Shown here one piece after another: positions 1 through 8,907 of a stretch of 64,000 nt of DNA. Source of the DNA: Aeromonas rivipollensis (GTDB lineage Bacteria > Pseudomonadota > Gammaproteobacteria > Enterobacterales > Aeromonadaceae). The translations under genes were made by a program, and so were the position numbers. The DNA is taken from positions 1,546,501 to 1,610,500 of the forward strand of contig NZ_CP149130.1 in NCBI RefSeq assembly GCF_037811135.1. Reading direction: 5' to 3'. How positions within the stretch are numbered: the first letter of the stretch is position 1; each line of letters begins with the position of its first letter. Under the pieces are notes generated by a model. The model was not told where the DNA came from, searched no databases, and saw only the letters and a program-made list of their open reading frames with translations.

Positions 1-66
1 AAGAGGGCAGGGTTTCACAGGGAATTGGAAGCTGTCTTCATCCGCTGGGTGCGAATTGTCACCTGA
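1..66 (+). CDS. 3' end of an unidentified gene (partial)
   Basis: Frame 1 is open from the first base to a TGA at 64-66 and would encode about 21 C-terminal residues ending in VRIVT. A rho-independent terminator begins 17 bases later, which fits the end of a rightward transcription unit. The fragment is too short to assign to a family, and frame 2 stays open for longer, so even the reading frame is uncertain. Confidence 0.25.
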   Translation, partial: KRAGFHRELEAVFIRWVRIVT

Positions 67-83
67 CAAGCCTGAACTGTTTC

Positions 84-109
84 ACCGGCCCTTGCGGCCG
101 GTTTTTTTT
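84..109 (+). terminator. Rho-independent terminator
   Basis: ACCGGCC and GGCCGGT form a 7-bp GC-rich stem around a CTTGC loop, followed directly by a run of eight T. This is a canonical intrinsic terminator for the rightward transcript entering from the left edge. Confidence 0.85.
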
Positions 110-285
110 ATGTCTGTCCACCTGATGTCGTGGCATTCCCCCCATGAGGGCACCATAGGGGACGCCGTATCCAGGAGGATGTGGCAGGGCCGGTGAACCC
201 TCATAAAGTGGTCTGAGAATGATGGAGGGATCTGGAAGGTGCTGGAGCCAGGCAGGGCAGAGCCTGCATGGAGATAGAGGTAAGG

Positions 286-308
286 AAGGGCCCATGGCAT
301 GGGCCCTT
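286..308 (-). terminator. Hairpin after phoQ, probable terminator
   Basis: AAGGGCCCAT and ATGGGCCCTT form a perfect 10-bp stem with a 3-base loop, 10 bases beyond the phoQ stop. There is no clear U-tract on either strand, so its role as terminator of the phoPQ transcript is inferred from position and stem strength. Confidence 0.5.
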
Positions 309-317
309 ATCGCGGTA

Positions 318-1700
318 TCAGGGGAGGGTGATATGGAACCTGGCGCCGCCAAGCGGTGACTCGTCAACCCGGATCTTGCCACCATAGCTGTGCACTATTT
401 CGGTCACTACCGCTAGCCCTATTCCCTGGCCGGGGGAGCTGTCTGCCCGTACACCGCGCTGGAAGATCTGCTGCGATTTGCCGGGGTCTATGCCCGGGCC
501 GTCGTCTTCCACCACGATGAGCAGGCCGCTGCCCTGGCGGTTGACCCGCACCTGGATCTCGCTGATGGCAAACTTGCAGGCGTTGTCGAGCAGGTTGCCC
601 ATCAGCTCCATCAGATCGCCCTGTTCACCGTGAAAGAAGACGTCGTCATCAAACTGGAAGCCGGTCTGCAGCTTCTTGTGGCGGTAGACCTTGGTGAGGC
701 TGGCCAGCAGCTTCTCGATGAGGGGCACCGGCTCGGTGCCCTTGCTGGCAAGGCGTTTTCGTCCGGTGACGGCACGGCGCAGCTGGTACTGGATGATCTG
801 ATCCATGGTGGTGATCTGCTCACTGATGTTGTCATGGATATCGTGGCCGAGCTTGAGCTCCTGGGCGGTGATCTGGATGAGCGCCAGCCGAGTTTTCAGG
901 CTGTGGGCCAGATCGTTCAGGGCGTGCTGGTACCGCTGGGTCTGCTGGCGTTCGTTCTCCAGCAGCTGGTTGACCGACTCGGTCAGCGGTGTCAGTTCCC
1001 GCTCGTAGTCGTTGGAGAGCGACTCCCGGGAGCCTGCGCGGATCTCGTCAATCTGCCGCGCCATGGTGCGCAGGGAGGAGAGACTCCAGAAGCTGGTCAG
1101 CAGCAGCAGGGCCCCGAGCAGGCAGTAAGAGAGCAGCGCCTGACGAATGCAGCGGTAGAGATACTCCCTGGTCTGGGCCTGGTAACGCTTGGCGGAATCG
1201 ACCATGACCACGTAGTAGGTGGTGGGGCCGTCGCCGTGGTTGCGCAGGAAGCGCAGGCTGTAGATGAAGTAGCTTTCACCGTTCTTGATGGTGTGCAGTT
1301 TGAAGAAATAGTCCTGATCCAGACCGCCAAGGTATTTCATCAGATCCCGGCAGATGGTCCCCTTCATGGTGATCACCTCGGGCATGTGCAGGCTGGACCA
1401 GCTCAGCTCACCGTCGGAGCGGCAGATAAGGGTGTCGAGATTGGGGTCGATGGCATCCGGGGTGATGTTGCCAAGATCCGTAATGGCATGGGGATCGGGC
1501 TGCTTGGAGGAGAAGAGCTTGGAGAGATTCTCCTGCATGCGGATGCTGGCCTTCTGCGCCTGCTCCTCGGCGTGGCCAAGATAGAGGATATAGACGGAGA
1601 AGGTCATGATGATTGCGATGACCAGCATGGCGCTCAGCATCAGCTTGAGGTGCAGCGAGCGGCGGATCAGTTGCATGGGGTGCAGCATGAAACGGGGCAT
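318..1700 (-). CDS. phoQ: PhoQ-like sensor histidine kinase
   Basis: Inner-membrane sensor kinase of 460 residues that would phosphorylate the adjacent PhoP-like regulator. A first membrane segment lies at about 19-41 and a second at about 188-208, bounding a periplasmic sensor domain with a possible disulfide pair (C93, C117). The HAMP and dimerisation region carries the phospho-acceptor H266 in DLAHSLKT. The ATPase domain has an N box (LLDNACK), VVEDDGPGI and a PGQGIGLAV G2 box, all close to enterobacterial PhoQ. The start ATG overlaps the phoP stop (TGATG), indicating translational coupling; ATG at 1688 is an alternative. The acidic cluster that enterobacterial PhoQ uses to bind Mg2+ is not evident, so the ligand may differ. 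Confidence 0.85.
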   Translation of the reverse strand: MPRFMLHPMQLIRRSLHLKLMLSAMLVIAIIMTFSVYILYLGHAEEQAQKASIRMQENLSKLFSSKQPDPHAITDLGNITPDAIDPNLDTLICRSDGELSWSSLHMPEVITMKGTICRDLMKYLGGLDQDYFFKLHTIKNGESYFIYSLRFLRNHGDGPTTYYVVMVDSAKRYQAQTREYLYRCIRQALLSYCLLGALLLLTSFWSLSSLRTMARQIDEIRAGSRESLSNDYERELTPLTESVNQLLENERQQTQRYQHALNDLAHSLKTRLALIQITAQELKLGHDIHDNISEQITTMDQIIQYQLRRAVTGRKRLASKGTEPVPLIEKLLASLTKVYRHKKLQTGFQFDDDVFFHGEQGDLMELMGNLLDNACKFAISEIQVRVNRQGSGLLIVVEDDGPGIDPGKSQQIFQRGVRADSSPGQGIGLAVVTEIVHSYGGKIRVDESPLGGARFHITLP

Positions 1701-2374
1701 CAGCTGCAGGAGAGATTGAAGATGTAACCCTGACGGCGGATGGTGGAGATGGGGGCTATGACCCCTTCCGGATCCAGCTTCTTGCGCAGTCGGCTCACCA
1801 TCACCTCTATGGTGTTCGGATCCCCTTCGCCATCACCATAGAGTTGATCCAGCAACTGCTGCTTGGAAACCACCTGGCGGGCGTTGCGCATCAGGTATTC
1901 CAGGATCAGATACTCGAAACTGGTGAGCACAGTGACTTCGCCGGCGACGGTGAGCTCCTTGCGGGAGAGATCCAGCTCGTAGTCACCCGCCTTCACTCTG
2001 GGGGAGATGAAACCGGCGCTGCGGCGAACCAGGGCATTGAGGCGGGCGAGCAACTCGTCTTTCTGGAAGGGCTTGACCAGATAGTCGTCGGCGCCGGCCT
2101 CCAGACCCTCCACCTTGTCTTGCCAGTTGCCCCGGGCCGTCAGGACTATGATGGGGAAGGGGATCTGCTGTTCGCGCAGCCGGCTGATGAGCTGCAGACC
2201 GTCCATGTCCGGCAGGCCCAGATCGATGATGCCCACATCGATGGGGTAGTCGGCCGCATAGTGCAGCGCCACCTGGGCACTGTCCGTGCTGTGAACTTGA
2301 TTCTGGGCCTCGGTCAACAGCGTGGTGAGGTGATGATTGAGCAGCTTGTCGTCTTCGACCAGTAGGATTTTCAT
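1700..2374 (-). CDS. phoP: PhoP-like response regulator (OmpR family)
   Basis: DNA-binding response regulator of 224 residues from the ATG at 2374 (MKILLVEDD). An upstream in-frame extension to 2407 does not fit the family N-terminus. The receiver domain has the acidic pair in VEDD, the phosphorylation site D51 in IIDLGLPDMDG and the conserved K101 in VKPF. The C-terminal winged helix runs from LTSFEYLILEYL through VMVSRLRKK to GYIFNL. Features such as ARGNWQDKVEGLEAGADDY are close to enterobacterial PhoP. First gene of a two-gene leftward operon with phoQ; I found no convincing PhoP box in the upstream sequence. Confidence 0.9.
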   Translation of the reverse strand: MKILLVEDDKLLNHHLTTLLTEAQNQVHSTDSAQVALHYAADYPIDVGIIDLGLPDMDGLQLISRLREQQIPFPIIVLTARGNWQDKVEGLEAGADDYLVKPFQKDELLARLNALVRRSAGFISPRVKAGDYELDLSRKELTVAGEVTVLTSFEYLILEYLMRNARQVVSKQQLLDQLYGDGEGDPNTIEVMVSRLRKKLDPEGVIAPISTIRRQGYIFNLSCS

Positions 2375-2407
2375 AAGATGCATGATGATAAGGGTCCAGG
2401 CTGTCAA

Positions 2408-3019
2408 TTAGAGGGTGTCTAAGGGGGAGAGTCAACGAGGATCCTACATAGCCCCCCTGTATCGGGACTGAATCGTGTCTGCCTTTATTATCATCGCTCC
2501 GCCTCACTCCGTGACCAGGCGGATTCATGACCCCTCAACCAAAGCTATCGGCAACCTTGGGCTCACCCAGCACTTCGGTACCAAGGGTTGCGACCGTTCT
2601 TATCGCACGGGCCGGGGCTTGACATATATATAGGCGCTCTATCAGGGGCCATGGTGTCGTTGTGGTTACCTCATCTTGACGACCAGACCACTACAGGTGC
2701 ATAGATTTAACCTTATGAATTAATTTGACTTTCATCTTATTGTCAGAGGTTGGATAACACAGTCTGGCGGGATCTATACATGTCTCCTGAAGCGATCTGG
2801 GTGGAAAGTTCGATGAACGGTTTTTATTGAATCCTGGATGGCATGGGGGGTTTCCTGTTGTTTTGACTGTTCATCCTTGGGGCAAACAAGATAGAATCTG
2901 GCCCAAAATCGGGTTTGGGGCACTTAACTGCCCAAGATGTGAACAATGGGGCACCAGGAATGCCTGTACGTGCAATGTGATGTAACGCCATTGTTAAACA
3001 TCAACCAAAACAAGAAGCT
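2408..3019. other. Long non-coding stretch between phoP and the O-antigen operon
   Basis: About 600 bases without a convincing gene on either strand. It should hold the divergent promoters for phoPQ (leftward) and the O-antigen operon (rightward). A perfect -35-like TTGACA lies at 2619-2624, but the only -10-like hexamer downstream (TATCAG, 2640) gives a short 15-base spacer. Base composition shifts to AT-rich from about 2700. A GGGGG/CCCCCC inverted pair near 2423/2451 could pair across phoP's upstream region. Confidence 0.4.
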
Positions 3020-3026
3020 GGAGGAT

Positions 3027-3095
3027 ATGATGACCAACAGCGCACACAATCAGGTTAAAAGCAGCGTGTTGGGAGCTGTAACTCAAGGGCGGTAG
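3027..3095 (+). CDS. Leader micro-ORF ending inside the ops element
   Basis: A 21-22 codon frame preceded by a strong Shine-Dalgarno (GGAGGA, 3020-3025). ATG at 3030 gives the best spacing; ATG at 3027 is in the same frame. The peptide reads M(M)TNSAHNQVKSSVLGAVTQGR and its TAG stop (3093-3095) lies within the ops core GGCGGTAGC. The strong ribosome site and the placement on the transcribed leader suggest it is translated, which would bring a ribosome to the RfaH recruitment site. Whether it is a functional leader peptide or chance is unknown. It is about 130 bases upstream of rmlB. Confidence 0.4.
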   Translation: MMTNSAHNQVKSSVLGAVTQGR

Positions 3096-3099
3096 CTAA
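3071..3099 (+). promoter_or_regulatory. JUMPstart / ops element (RfaH recruitment site)
   Basis: GGGAGCTGTAACTCAAGGGC followed by GGTAGC matches the known JUMPstart pattern (GGTAGCTGTTAAGCCAGGGG then CGGTAGC), with the ops core GGCGGTAGC at 3088-3096. Such elements lie in the transcribed leaders of long polysaccharide operons. There RNA polymerase pauses and the NusG paralogue RfaH loads to suppress termination. Its position about 130 bases before rmlB, the first gene of an approximately 19-kb unidirectional cluster, is what the family predicts. Confidence 0.85.
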
Positions 3100-3224
3100 C
3101 GCAGTTACCAGAAAAACAGCGTGTTTTGACGGTTTGGTAGCTATTTGTATTAACCGCATTGTCAGTACTGCAGTGCGCGTTTTGTTCCCCGCCATTCACT
3201 GGCTTTGCATGAATATCTATTGAT

Positions 3225-4280
3225 ATGAAGATTCTTGTTACCGGAGGTGCCGGCTTTATCGGTTCGGCTGTGGTACGCCATATCATTGGTCATACTCAGG
3301 ATCTCGTCATCAACCTCGATAAACTGACCTATGCAAGCAATCTGGCATCCTTGGCGAATGTGACCGATAGCGAACGCTATGTGTTCGAGCAGGTAGATAT
3401 CTGCAATCGTGCCGAGCTGGATCGCGTATTTGCTGTGCATCAGCCAGATGCCGTGATGCACTTGGCGGCAGAAAGCCACGTCGATCGCTCCATCACCGGA
3501 CCTGCCGCTTTCATCGAGACCAACATCGTCGGCACCTATATGTTGCTGGAAGCCGCCCGCGCCTATTGGAGCGGCCTGGATGAGGTGCGCCAGCGCATTT
3601 TTCGTTTCCATCATGTCTCCACCGACGAAGTTTATGGGGATCTGCCCCATCCCGATGAGGTGAGTGTTGGCCACCCTCTGTGGAACGAGCCGCTTCCGCT
3701 CTTTACCGAGAGAACGCCCTACGCGCCCAGCAGCCCCTATTCTGCTTCCAAGGCATCTAGTGACCATCTGGTGCGCGCCTGGCATCGGACATACGGGCTG
3801 CCCATTCTGGTGACCAACTGCTCGAACAATTACGGGCCCTGGCAACATGCGGAAAAACTGATTTCACAAACCATAGCCCACGCCCTCGCGGGCAAGCCGA
3901 TCCCTCTTTATGGCAAGGGAGATCAGATCCGCGACTGGCTCTATGTGGAAGATCATGTCAGTGCGTTGCTGCTGGTCTTGACCAAAGGGCGGGTGGGAGA
4001 GACCTACAACATCGGTGGTCACAACGAAAAGCAAAACCTGGACGTGGTACGTACCGTCTGCGATCTGTTGGACGAAATGGTGCCCAAGGCTGGCTCCTAC
4101 CGTGACCAGATTTCCTATGTGGAAGATCGCCCAGGCCATGATCGCCGTTATGCCATCGATGCCGGCAAGATGGCCACTGAATTGAAATGGCTGCCGCAGG
4201 AGAGTTTTGAGTCAGGATTGTCCAAGACGATAATCTGGCATCTCTCCCAGACAAGCGACGTTGACAGAATTCATCATTGA
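3225..4280 (+). CDS. rmlB: dTDP-glucose 4,6-dehydratase RmlB
   Basis: Second enzyme of dTDP-L-rhamnose synthesis, converting dTDP-glucose to the 4-keto-6-deoxy intermediate with bound NAD. The 351-residue product is family-sized. It carries the Rossmann motif TGGAGFIG (6-13), the catalytic TDE (133-135) and the YxxxK pair (Y172, K176 in YSASK), plus NNYGP and RDWLYVEDH. It is the first gene behind the ops leader. The other three rhamnose genes (rmlD, rmlA, rmlC) lie 14.6 kb downstream, so the legionaminic acid and O-unit genes sit between rmlB and rmlDAC. Confidence 0.95.
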   Translation: MKILVTGGAGFIGSAVVRHIIGHTQDLVINLDKLTYASNLASLANVTDSERYVFEQVDICNRAELDRVFAVHQPDAVMHLAAESHVDRSITGPAAFIETNIVGTYMLLEAARAYWSGLDEVRQRIFRFHHVSTDEVYGDLPHPDEVSVGHPLWNEPLPLFTERTPYAPSSPYSASKASSDHLVRAWHRTYGLPILVTNCSNNYGPWQHAEKLISQTIAHALAGKPIPLYGKGDQIRDWLYVEDHVSALLLVLTKGRVGETYNIGGHNEKQNLDVVRTVCDLLDEMVPKAGSYRDQISYVEDRPGHDRRYAIDAGKMATELKWLPQESFESGLSKTIIWHLSQTSDVDRIHH

Positions 4281-4328
4281 TATATTGCATGTCCTGCGTG
4301 GACTGAACTTGAGATTGGTATCTTTTAT

Positions 4329-5522
4329 ATGAAGAGTAATATTTTGAGTCTCATTGGTCGTAATAAAGACCTGTTTGTTGATGACATTGGTAAAAATGAG
4401 AAAAAACTGTCTGAGATCGTCAGCCAGTCCCGTTTTCTTGTTCTTGGTGGCGCTGGTTCTATTGGCCAGGCGGTGACCAAAGAGATCTTCAAGAGAAATC
4501 CACGTAAATTGCATGTTGTCGATATCAGCGAGAACAACATGGTCGAGCTGGTGCGCGATATCCGCAGCTCGTTCGGGTATATCGATGGTGATTTCCAGAC
4601 GTTTGCGCTGGATATTGGTTCCATTGAATATGACGCCTTTATCAAAGCCGACGGCGCCTATGATTACGTGCTCAATCTTTCTGCGCTCAAGCATGTACGC
4701 AGCGAGAAAGACCCTTTCACGTTGATGCGCATGATCGACGTCAATGTGTTCAACACGGACAAAACTATCCAGCACTCCATCGACATGGGTGTGAAAAAGT
4801 ATTTCTGTGTTTCGACGGACAAGGCGGCCAATCCGGTCAACATGATGGGGGCTTCAAAGCGCATCATGGAGATGTTCCTGATGCGCCGTAGCGAGCAGAT
4901 TGCCATTTCAACCGCGCGCTTTGCCAACGTGGCCTTCTCTGACGGTTCCCTGCTGCACGGCTTCAACCAGCGGTTGCAAAAGCGTCAACCCATCGTCGCC
5001 CCCAACGACATTAAACGTTACTTCGTGACGCCCCAGGAGTCCGGTGAGCTGTGCCTGATGTCCTGCATCTTCGGTGAGAATCGGGATATCTTCTTCCCCA
5101 AGCTCAGCGAGTCCCTGCACCTCATTACCTTCGCCGAAATCGCCGTGAAGTATCTGGAACAGCATGGCTACAAGCCTTATCTGTGCAAGGACGAGGATGA
5201 GGCCAGAGCCCTGATGGCGAATCTGCCTGAGCAGGGGATGTGGCCTTGCCTCTTTACCGAAAGCGACACCACGGGTGAGAAAGACTTCGAAGAGTTCTTC
5301 ACTGATAAAGAAGTGCTGGACATGGATAGGTTTGAAAACCTGGGCATCATCAAGAATGAACCCGCCTATCAGAATGACCTGCTCAATCATTTTGAGCAGA
5401 CCATCGCGGCCATGAAAACGAAACGCGCCTGGGACAAGAAAGAGATCGTCGAGCTGTTCTTCGCCATGATCCCGGACTTTGGTCATAAAGAGACAGGCAA
5501 ATATCTCGACGGCAAGATGTAA
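4329..5522 (+). CDS. legB: LegB-type nucleotide-sugar 4,6-dehydratase
   Basis: Short-chain dehydrogenase of the FlaA1/PglF class (397 residues). It is inferred to catalyse the first step of legionaminic acid synthesis, 4,6-dehydration of GDP- (or UDP-) N-acetylglucosamine. The NAD-binding GGAGSIG is at 40-46. The active-site block STDKAANP (162-169) is followed by M173xxxK177, where this class has Met instead of the usual Tyr. The C-terminal extension after residue 270 is typical of LegB proteins. The gene follows rmlB by 48 bases with only a weak ribosome site and leads the leg block. The nucleotide preference is inferred from ptmE downstream, not seen in the sequence. Confidence 0.85.
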   Translation: MKSNILSLIGRNKDLFVDDIGKNEKKLSEIVSQSRFLVLGGAGSIGQAVTKEIFKRNPRKLHVVDISENNMVELVRDIRSSFGYIDGDFQTFALDIGSIEYDAFIKADGAYDYVLNLSALKHVRSEKDPFTLMRMIDVNVFNTDKTIQHSIDMGVKKYFCVSTDKAANPVNMMGASKRIMEMFLMRRSEQIAISTARFANVAFSDGSLLHGFNQRLQKRQPIVAPNDIKRYFVTPQESGELCLMSCIFGENRDIFFPKLSESLHLITFAEIAVKYLEQHGYKPYLCKDEDEARALMANLPEQGMWPCLFTESDTTGEKDFEEFFTDKEVLDMDRFENLGIIKNEPAYQNDLLNHFEQTIAAMKTKRAWDKKEIVELFFAMIPDFGHKETGKYLDGKM

Positions 5523-5531
5523 GGAATCGGT

Positions 5532-6674
5532 ATGCATACCCAATTGATTCGTTTTATTCGTGATACCTACAAAACCGATGACTTTATCCCTCTTCACGCC
5601 CCGACCTTTGCCGGCAATGAACGTCAATATGTGCTCGATACCCTGGAAAGCACCTTCGTTTCCAGCGTGGGCGCCTATGTTGAGCAGTTCGAACAGCAAA
5701 TAGCCACCTTTACCGGTTCTGCCCGTGCAGTTGCCACCATGAATGGCACGGCGGCGCTGCATATCGCGCTCTATATGGCGGGGGTACAGGCCGGCGATCT
5801 GGTGATCACCCAGCCGCTGACTTTTGTGGCGACCTGCAACGCCTTACATCACATGGGCGCAGAGCCCGTGTTCGTCGATGTGTCACGCCAGAGCCTAGGC
5901 CTGTGCCCCATTGCCTTGGCCAGCTGGCTGGAAGAGCATGCCTCTCGCACCGAGACAGGCGCCATCCACAAGGCAAGCGGGCGCCGCCTGAAAGCCGTCG
6001 TGCCCATGCATACCTTTGGTCATCCGGTCGAACTCGATGAGTTGCAGACCGTGTGTCAGGCCTGGGGCATAGCTTTGGTGGAAGATGCAGCTGAAAGCCT
6101 TGGCTCCTATTACAAAGGCAAACATACGGGGACGCTGAGTGCATTTTCCGCCCTGAGCTTCAATGGCAACAAGATCATCACCACGGGGGGGGGTGGCATG
6201 GTGCTCTGCCAGAATGCCGAACAGGGGGCACGTACCAAGCACATCACCACCACGGCCAAGGTGCCGCACCCGTTCGAGTTCTATCACGATGAGCCTGGCT
6301 TCAACTACCGCATGCCCAATCTGAATGCGGCTCTGGGGTGTGCCCAGGTGGAGGCCTTGCCTCAGTTTCTGGCACAGAAGCGGGCGCTTGCCATGCACTA
6401 TGCCGAGTTCTTCAAGGATCAGGCATGCCAGTTCGTCACCGAACCGTCCTACGGGCGTTCCAACTACTGGCTCAATGCGATTGTCTGTGAAGATCAAACC
6501 CAACGGGATACGTTGCTGACCGAGCTGAACAAGGCCGGTGTCATGACCCGGCCGGTATGGAAGCTGATGCATCGCCTGCCCATGTTCTCCCATGCCCTGT
6601 GTGGGGAGCTGGGGAACGCCGAGTGGTTGGAAGCCCATCTGATCAACCTGCCCAGCTCGCCTGTCGAGGTCTGA
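5532..6674 (+). CDS. legC: LegC aminotransferase (DegT/DnrJ/EryC1 family)
   Basis: PLP-dependent sugar aminotransferase of 380 residues that would convert the 4-keto-6-deoxy-HexNAc made by LegB to the 4-amino sugar. Family features include MNGTAALHIAL (70-80), the PLP-contacting VEDAAES (183-189) and the Schiff-base lysine K214 in FNGNK. A good ribosome site (AAGGAA) precedes the ATG. The glycine-rich turn after K214 is encoded by a run of nine G (6185-6193), one of the two longest G tracts in the cluster and a possible slippage site. The stop lies 2 bases before legG. Confidence 0.88.
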   Translation: MHTQLIRFIRDTYKTDDFIPLHAPTFAGNERQYVLDTLESTFVSSVGAYVEQFEQQIATFTGSARAVATMNGTAALHIALYMAGVQAGDLVITQPLTFVATCNALHHMGAEPVFVDVSRQSLGLCPIALASWLEEHASRTETGAIHKASGRRLKAVVPMHTFGHPVELDELQTVCQAWGIALVEDAAESLGSYYKGKHTGTLSAFSALSFNGNKIITTGGGGMVLCQNAEQGARTKHITTTAKVPHPFEFYHDEPGFNYRMPNLNAALGCAQVEALPQFLAQKRALAMHYAEFFKDQACQFVTEPSYGRSNYWLNAIVCEDQTQRDTLLTELNKAGVMTRPVWKLMHRLPMFSHALCGELGNAEWLEAHLINLPSSPVEV

Positions 6675-6676
6675 AC

Positions 6677-7837
6677 ATGGCCAACACCATCGCCGTCTTT
6701 ACCGGTACCCGCGCCGAATACGGTCTGCTCTATTGGTTGATGAAAGACATTGCGGTCGATCCCGAACTGGAGCTCAAGCTGATCGTCTCGGGTACGCACT
6801 TGTCTCCCGAGTTTGGTCTGACTTATCAGCAGATAGAGCAAGATGGCTTCAAGATCGATGAGCGCATCGAGATGCTGCTCTCCTCCGATACCTCTGTCGG
6901 TGTGGTCAAAAGCATGGGGGTTGCCTTGCTCGGGCTGGCAGACGCGTTGGCCCGGTTGCAACCGGATGTGTTGGTGATCCTGGGGGATCGCTTTGAAGCT
7001 CTGGCGGCAGCACAGGCGGCCATGTTGCAGCGCATACCGGTAGCGCACCTCCATGGAGGGGAGATCACCGAAGGGGCCTATGACGACGCCATCCGCCACG
7101 CCATTACCAAGTTGAGCTACCTGCATTTCACCGCAGCCGAGCCTTATCGGCAGCGCGTCATCCAGTTGGGTGAAGCGCCGGAGCGTGTGTTCAACGTGGG
7201 AGCTGTCGGTCTGGATCACATCGTCAAGACCCCTCTGCTTTCCATGGACGAACTGCAATCATCCCTTGGGTTTGTACTGGACTCACCGTTCTTCGTGGTG
7301 ACTTATCACCCTGTGACTCTGGCTGATGAACCGGCCAAGGAGAGTTTCAGTGCCTTGCTGGCGGCGTTGGATAACTATCCCGGCCATCAGGTCATCCTGA
7401 CGTATCCGAATGCAGATGACGGTGGTCGAGCCATCATTCCACTGCTTGAGCAGTATGCGGCAGCAAATCCTGCACGCGTGCTGGCCATCCCGTCTCTGGG
7501 TTACAGGCGTTACCTGAGCGCGGTGAAACACTGTGCCGCCGTGATTGGCAACTCGTCGAGCGGCATCATCGAAGTGCCCTCTCTGGGTGTACCGACCATC
7601 AATATCGGCCAGCGTCAACAAGGGCGTCTGGCAGCGAAGAGCGTGCTGCATTGCGAGGCGAAGGCTGCGTCCATTACGCAATGTATTGCCCGGGCCCTGC
7701 AGCCGATGGCTCTGGATGCTTATGTCAATCCTTATGGTGCAGGGGATGCCAGCGGCCAGATTGTGGCGCGCCTGAAGCACTTTGCCGCCCCCACCATCAA
7801 ACAGTTCCATGATCTCGACAGGAGTCCGTCGCCATGA
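6677..7837 (+). CDS. legG: LegG / NeuC-like hydrolysing 2-epimerase
   Basis: Family of UDP-N-acetylglucosamine 2-epimerases (hydrolysing), 386 residues from the ATG at 6677 (MANTIAVFTGTRAEYG). The longer in-frame extension overlaps legC and is not expected. The enzyme would release NDP and invert C2, giving 2,4-diacetamido-2,4,6-trideoxymannose. Conserved blocks are GTRAEYG near the N-terminus, LHGGEITEGAYDD in the middle and GNSSSGIIEVPSLGVP in the C-terminal domain. It overlaps legI by four bases (ATGA), as expected for consecutive pathway enzymes. Confidence 0.88.
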   Translation: MANTIAVFTGTRAEYGLLYWLMKDIAVDPELELKLIVSGTHLSPEFGLTYQQIEQDGFKIDERIEMLLSSDTSVGVVKSMGVALLGLADALARLQPDVLVILGDRFEALAAAQAAMLQRIPVAHLHGGEITEGAYDDAIRHAITKLSYLHFTAAEPYRQRVIQLGEAPERVFNVGAVGLDHIVKTPLLSMDELQSSLGFVLDSPFFVVTYHPVTLADEPAKESFSALLAALDNYPGHQVILTYPNADDGGRAIIPLLEQYAAANPARVLAIPSLGYRRYLSAVKHCAAVIGNSSSGIIEVPSLGVPTINIGQRQQGRLAAKSVLHCEAKAASITQCIARALQPMALDAYVNPYGAGDASGQIVARLKHFAAPTIKQFHDLDRSPSP

Positions 7838-8907
7838 TCCGCATCATTGCCGAAGCCGGCGTCAACCATAATGGCGACGAAGCACTCGCCGTGGCGCTGA
7901 TCGATGCCGCCCACCGGGCAGGCGTCGATGTCGTCAAGTTTCAGACCTTCAAGGCGGCCAATCTGGTGACCCGCCAGGCTAAACAGGCCGCTTATCAAAC
8001 CGCCAACACCGGCAAGGAAGAGAGCCAGTTTGCCATGCTCTCCCGCCTCGAGCTTTCGTTCGATGCCCATCTTCGTCTGATCGCCCATTGCGAGTCTCTC
8101 GGCATCGAGTTTTTGTCTACCGCCTTCGATACCGAGAGCCTGGACTTCCTGGTGAACCGGTTGAAGTTGCAGACACTGAAGATCCCTTCCGGGGAACTGA
8201 CCAATGCTCCCTTCGTACTGGCCCATGCCCGCACCGGCTGCGAGTTGATCGTCTCGACCGGCATGGCCACATTGGCAGAAGTGGAGGCGGCCCTGGGGGT
8301 GATAGCCTTCGGATTGACCGCGCCGCAGGATGCGCAGCCCAGTGAGGCTGCCTTCATGGCTGCCTATGCCAGCGAGGCCGGTCAGGCAGCTCTTGCCAAC
8401 AAGGTGACCCTGCTGCATTGCACGACCGAGTATCCGGCGCCCATGGTGGATATCAACCTCAAAGCCATGGATACCCTGTCGCACGCCTTCCGGTTGCCGG
8501 TCGGTTATTCGGATCACAGCCAAGGCATCACCATCCCGGTGGCGGCAGTAGCCCGGGGAGCCTGCCTCATCGAGAAGCACTTCACGCTGGATCGCAACAT
8601 GGAAGGGCCTGATCACAAGGCTTCTCTTGAGCCCGATGAACTGGCCGCCATGGTGAAAGGGATCCGCGATGTGGAACTGGCACTGGGAGACGGCATCAAA
8701 GGGCCTCGCCCGAGCGAGATCAAGAACAAGGAGATCGCACGCAAGAGCCTGGTCGCTGCCTGCGACATTGAGGAGGGCGCCATCCTCTGTGCCGACAACC
8801 TCGCCATCAAGCGCCCTGGCGATGGAATGAGCCCCTATGCCTACTGGCAGCTCCTGGGGCAACCGGCCAAACGTGCCTATCAGGCGGGTGAGCCTATCCG
8901 TGAATAA
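7834..8907 (+). CDS. legI: LegI / NeuB-like legionaminic acid synthase
   Basis: Condenses the 6-deoxy-diacetamido-mannose product of LegG with phosphoenolpyruvate to form legionaminic acid (357 residues). NeuB-family motifs are present in order: EAGVNHNG (7-14), VKFQTF, CTTEYPAP, GYSDHS, EKHFTLDR and GPDH. A C-terminal antifreeze-like SAF domain (from about residue 290, RKSLVAACDIEEG) completes the fold. The start overlaps the legG stop and has an AGGAG site. Sialic and pseudaminic acid synthases share these motifs; the legionaminic assignment rests on the whole gene set. Confidence 0.88.
   Translation: MIRIIAEAGVNHNGDEALAVALIDAAHRAGVDVVKFQTFKAANLVTRQAKQAAYQTANTGKEESQFAMLSRLELSFDAHLRLIAHCESLGIEFLSTAFDTESLDFLVNRLKLQTLKIPSGELTNAPFVLAHARTGCELIVSTGMATLAEVEAALGVIAFGLTAPQDAQPSEAAFMAAYASEAGQAALANKVTLLHCTTEYPAPMVDINLKAMDTLSHAFRLPVGYSDHSQGITIPVAAVARGACLIEKHFTLDRNMEGPDHKASLEPDELAAMVKGIRDVELALGDGIKGPRPSEIKNKEIARKSLVAACDIEEGAILCADNLAIKRPGDGMSPYAYWQLLGQPAKRAYQAGEPIRE

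Noticed and set aside
630..1727. 365-codon plus-strand frame over phoQ
   Set aside because: Antisense shadow of a kinase gene with intact motifs.
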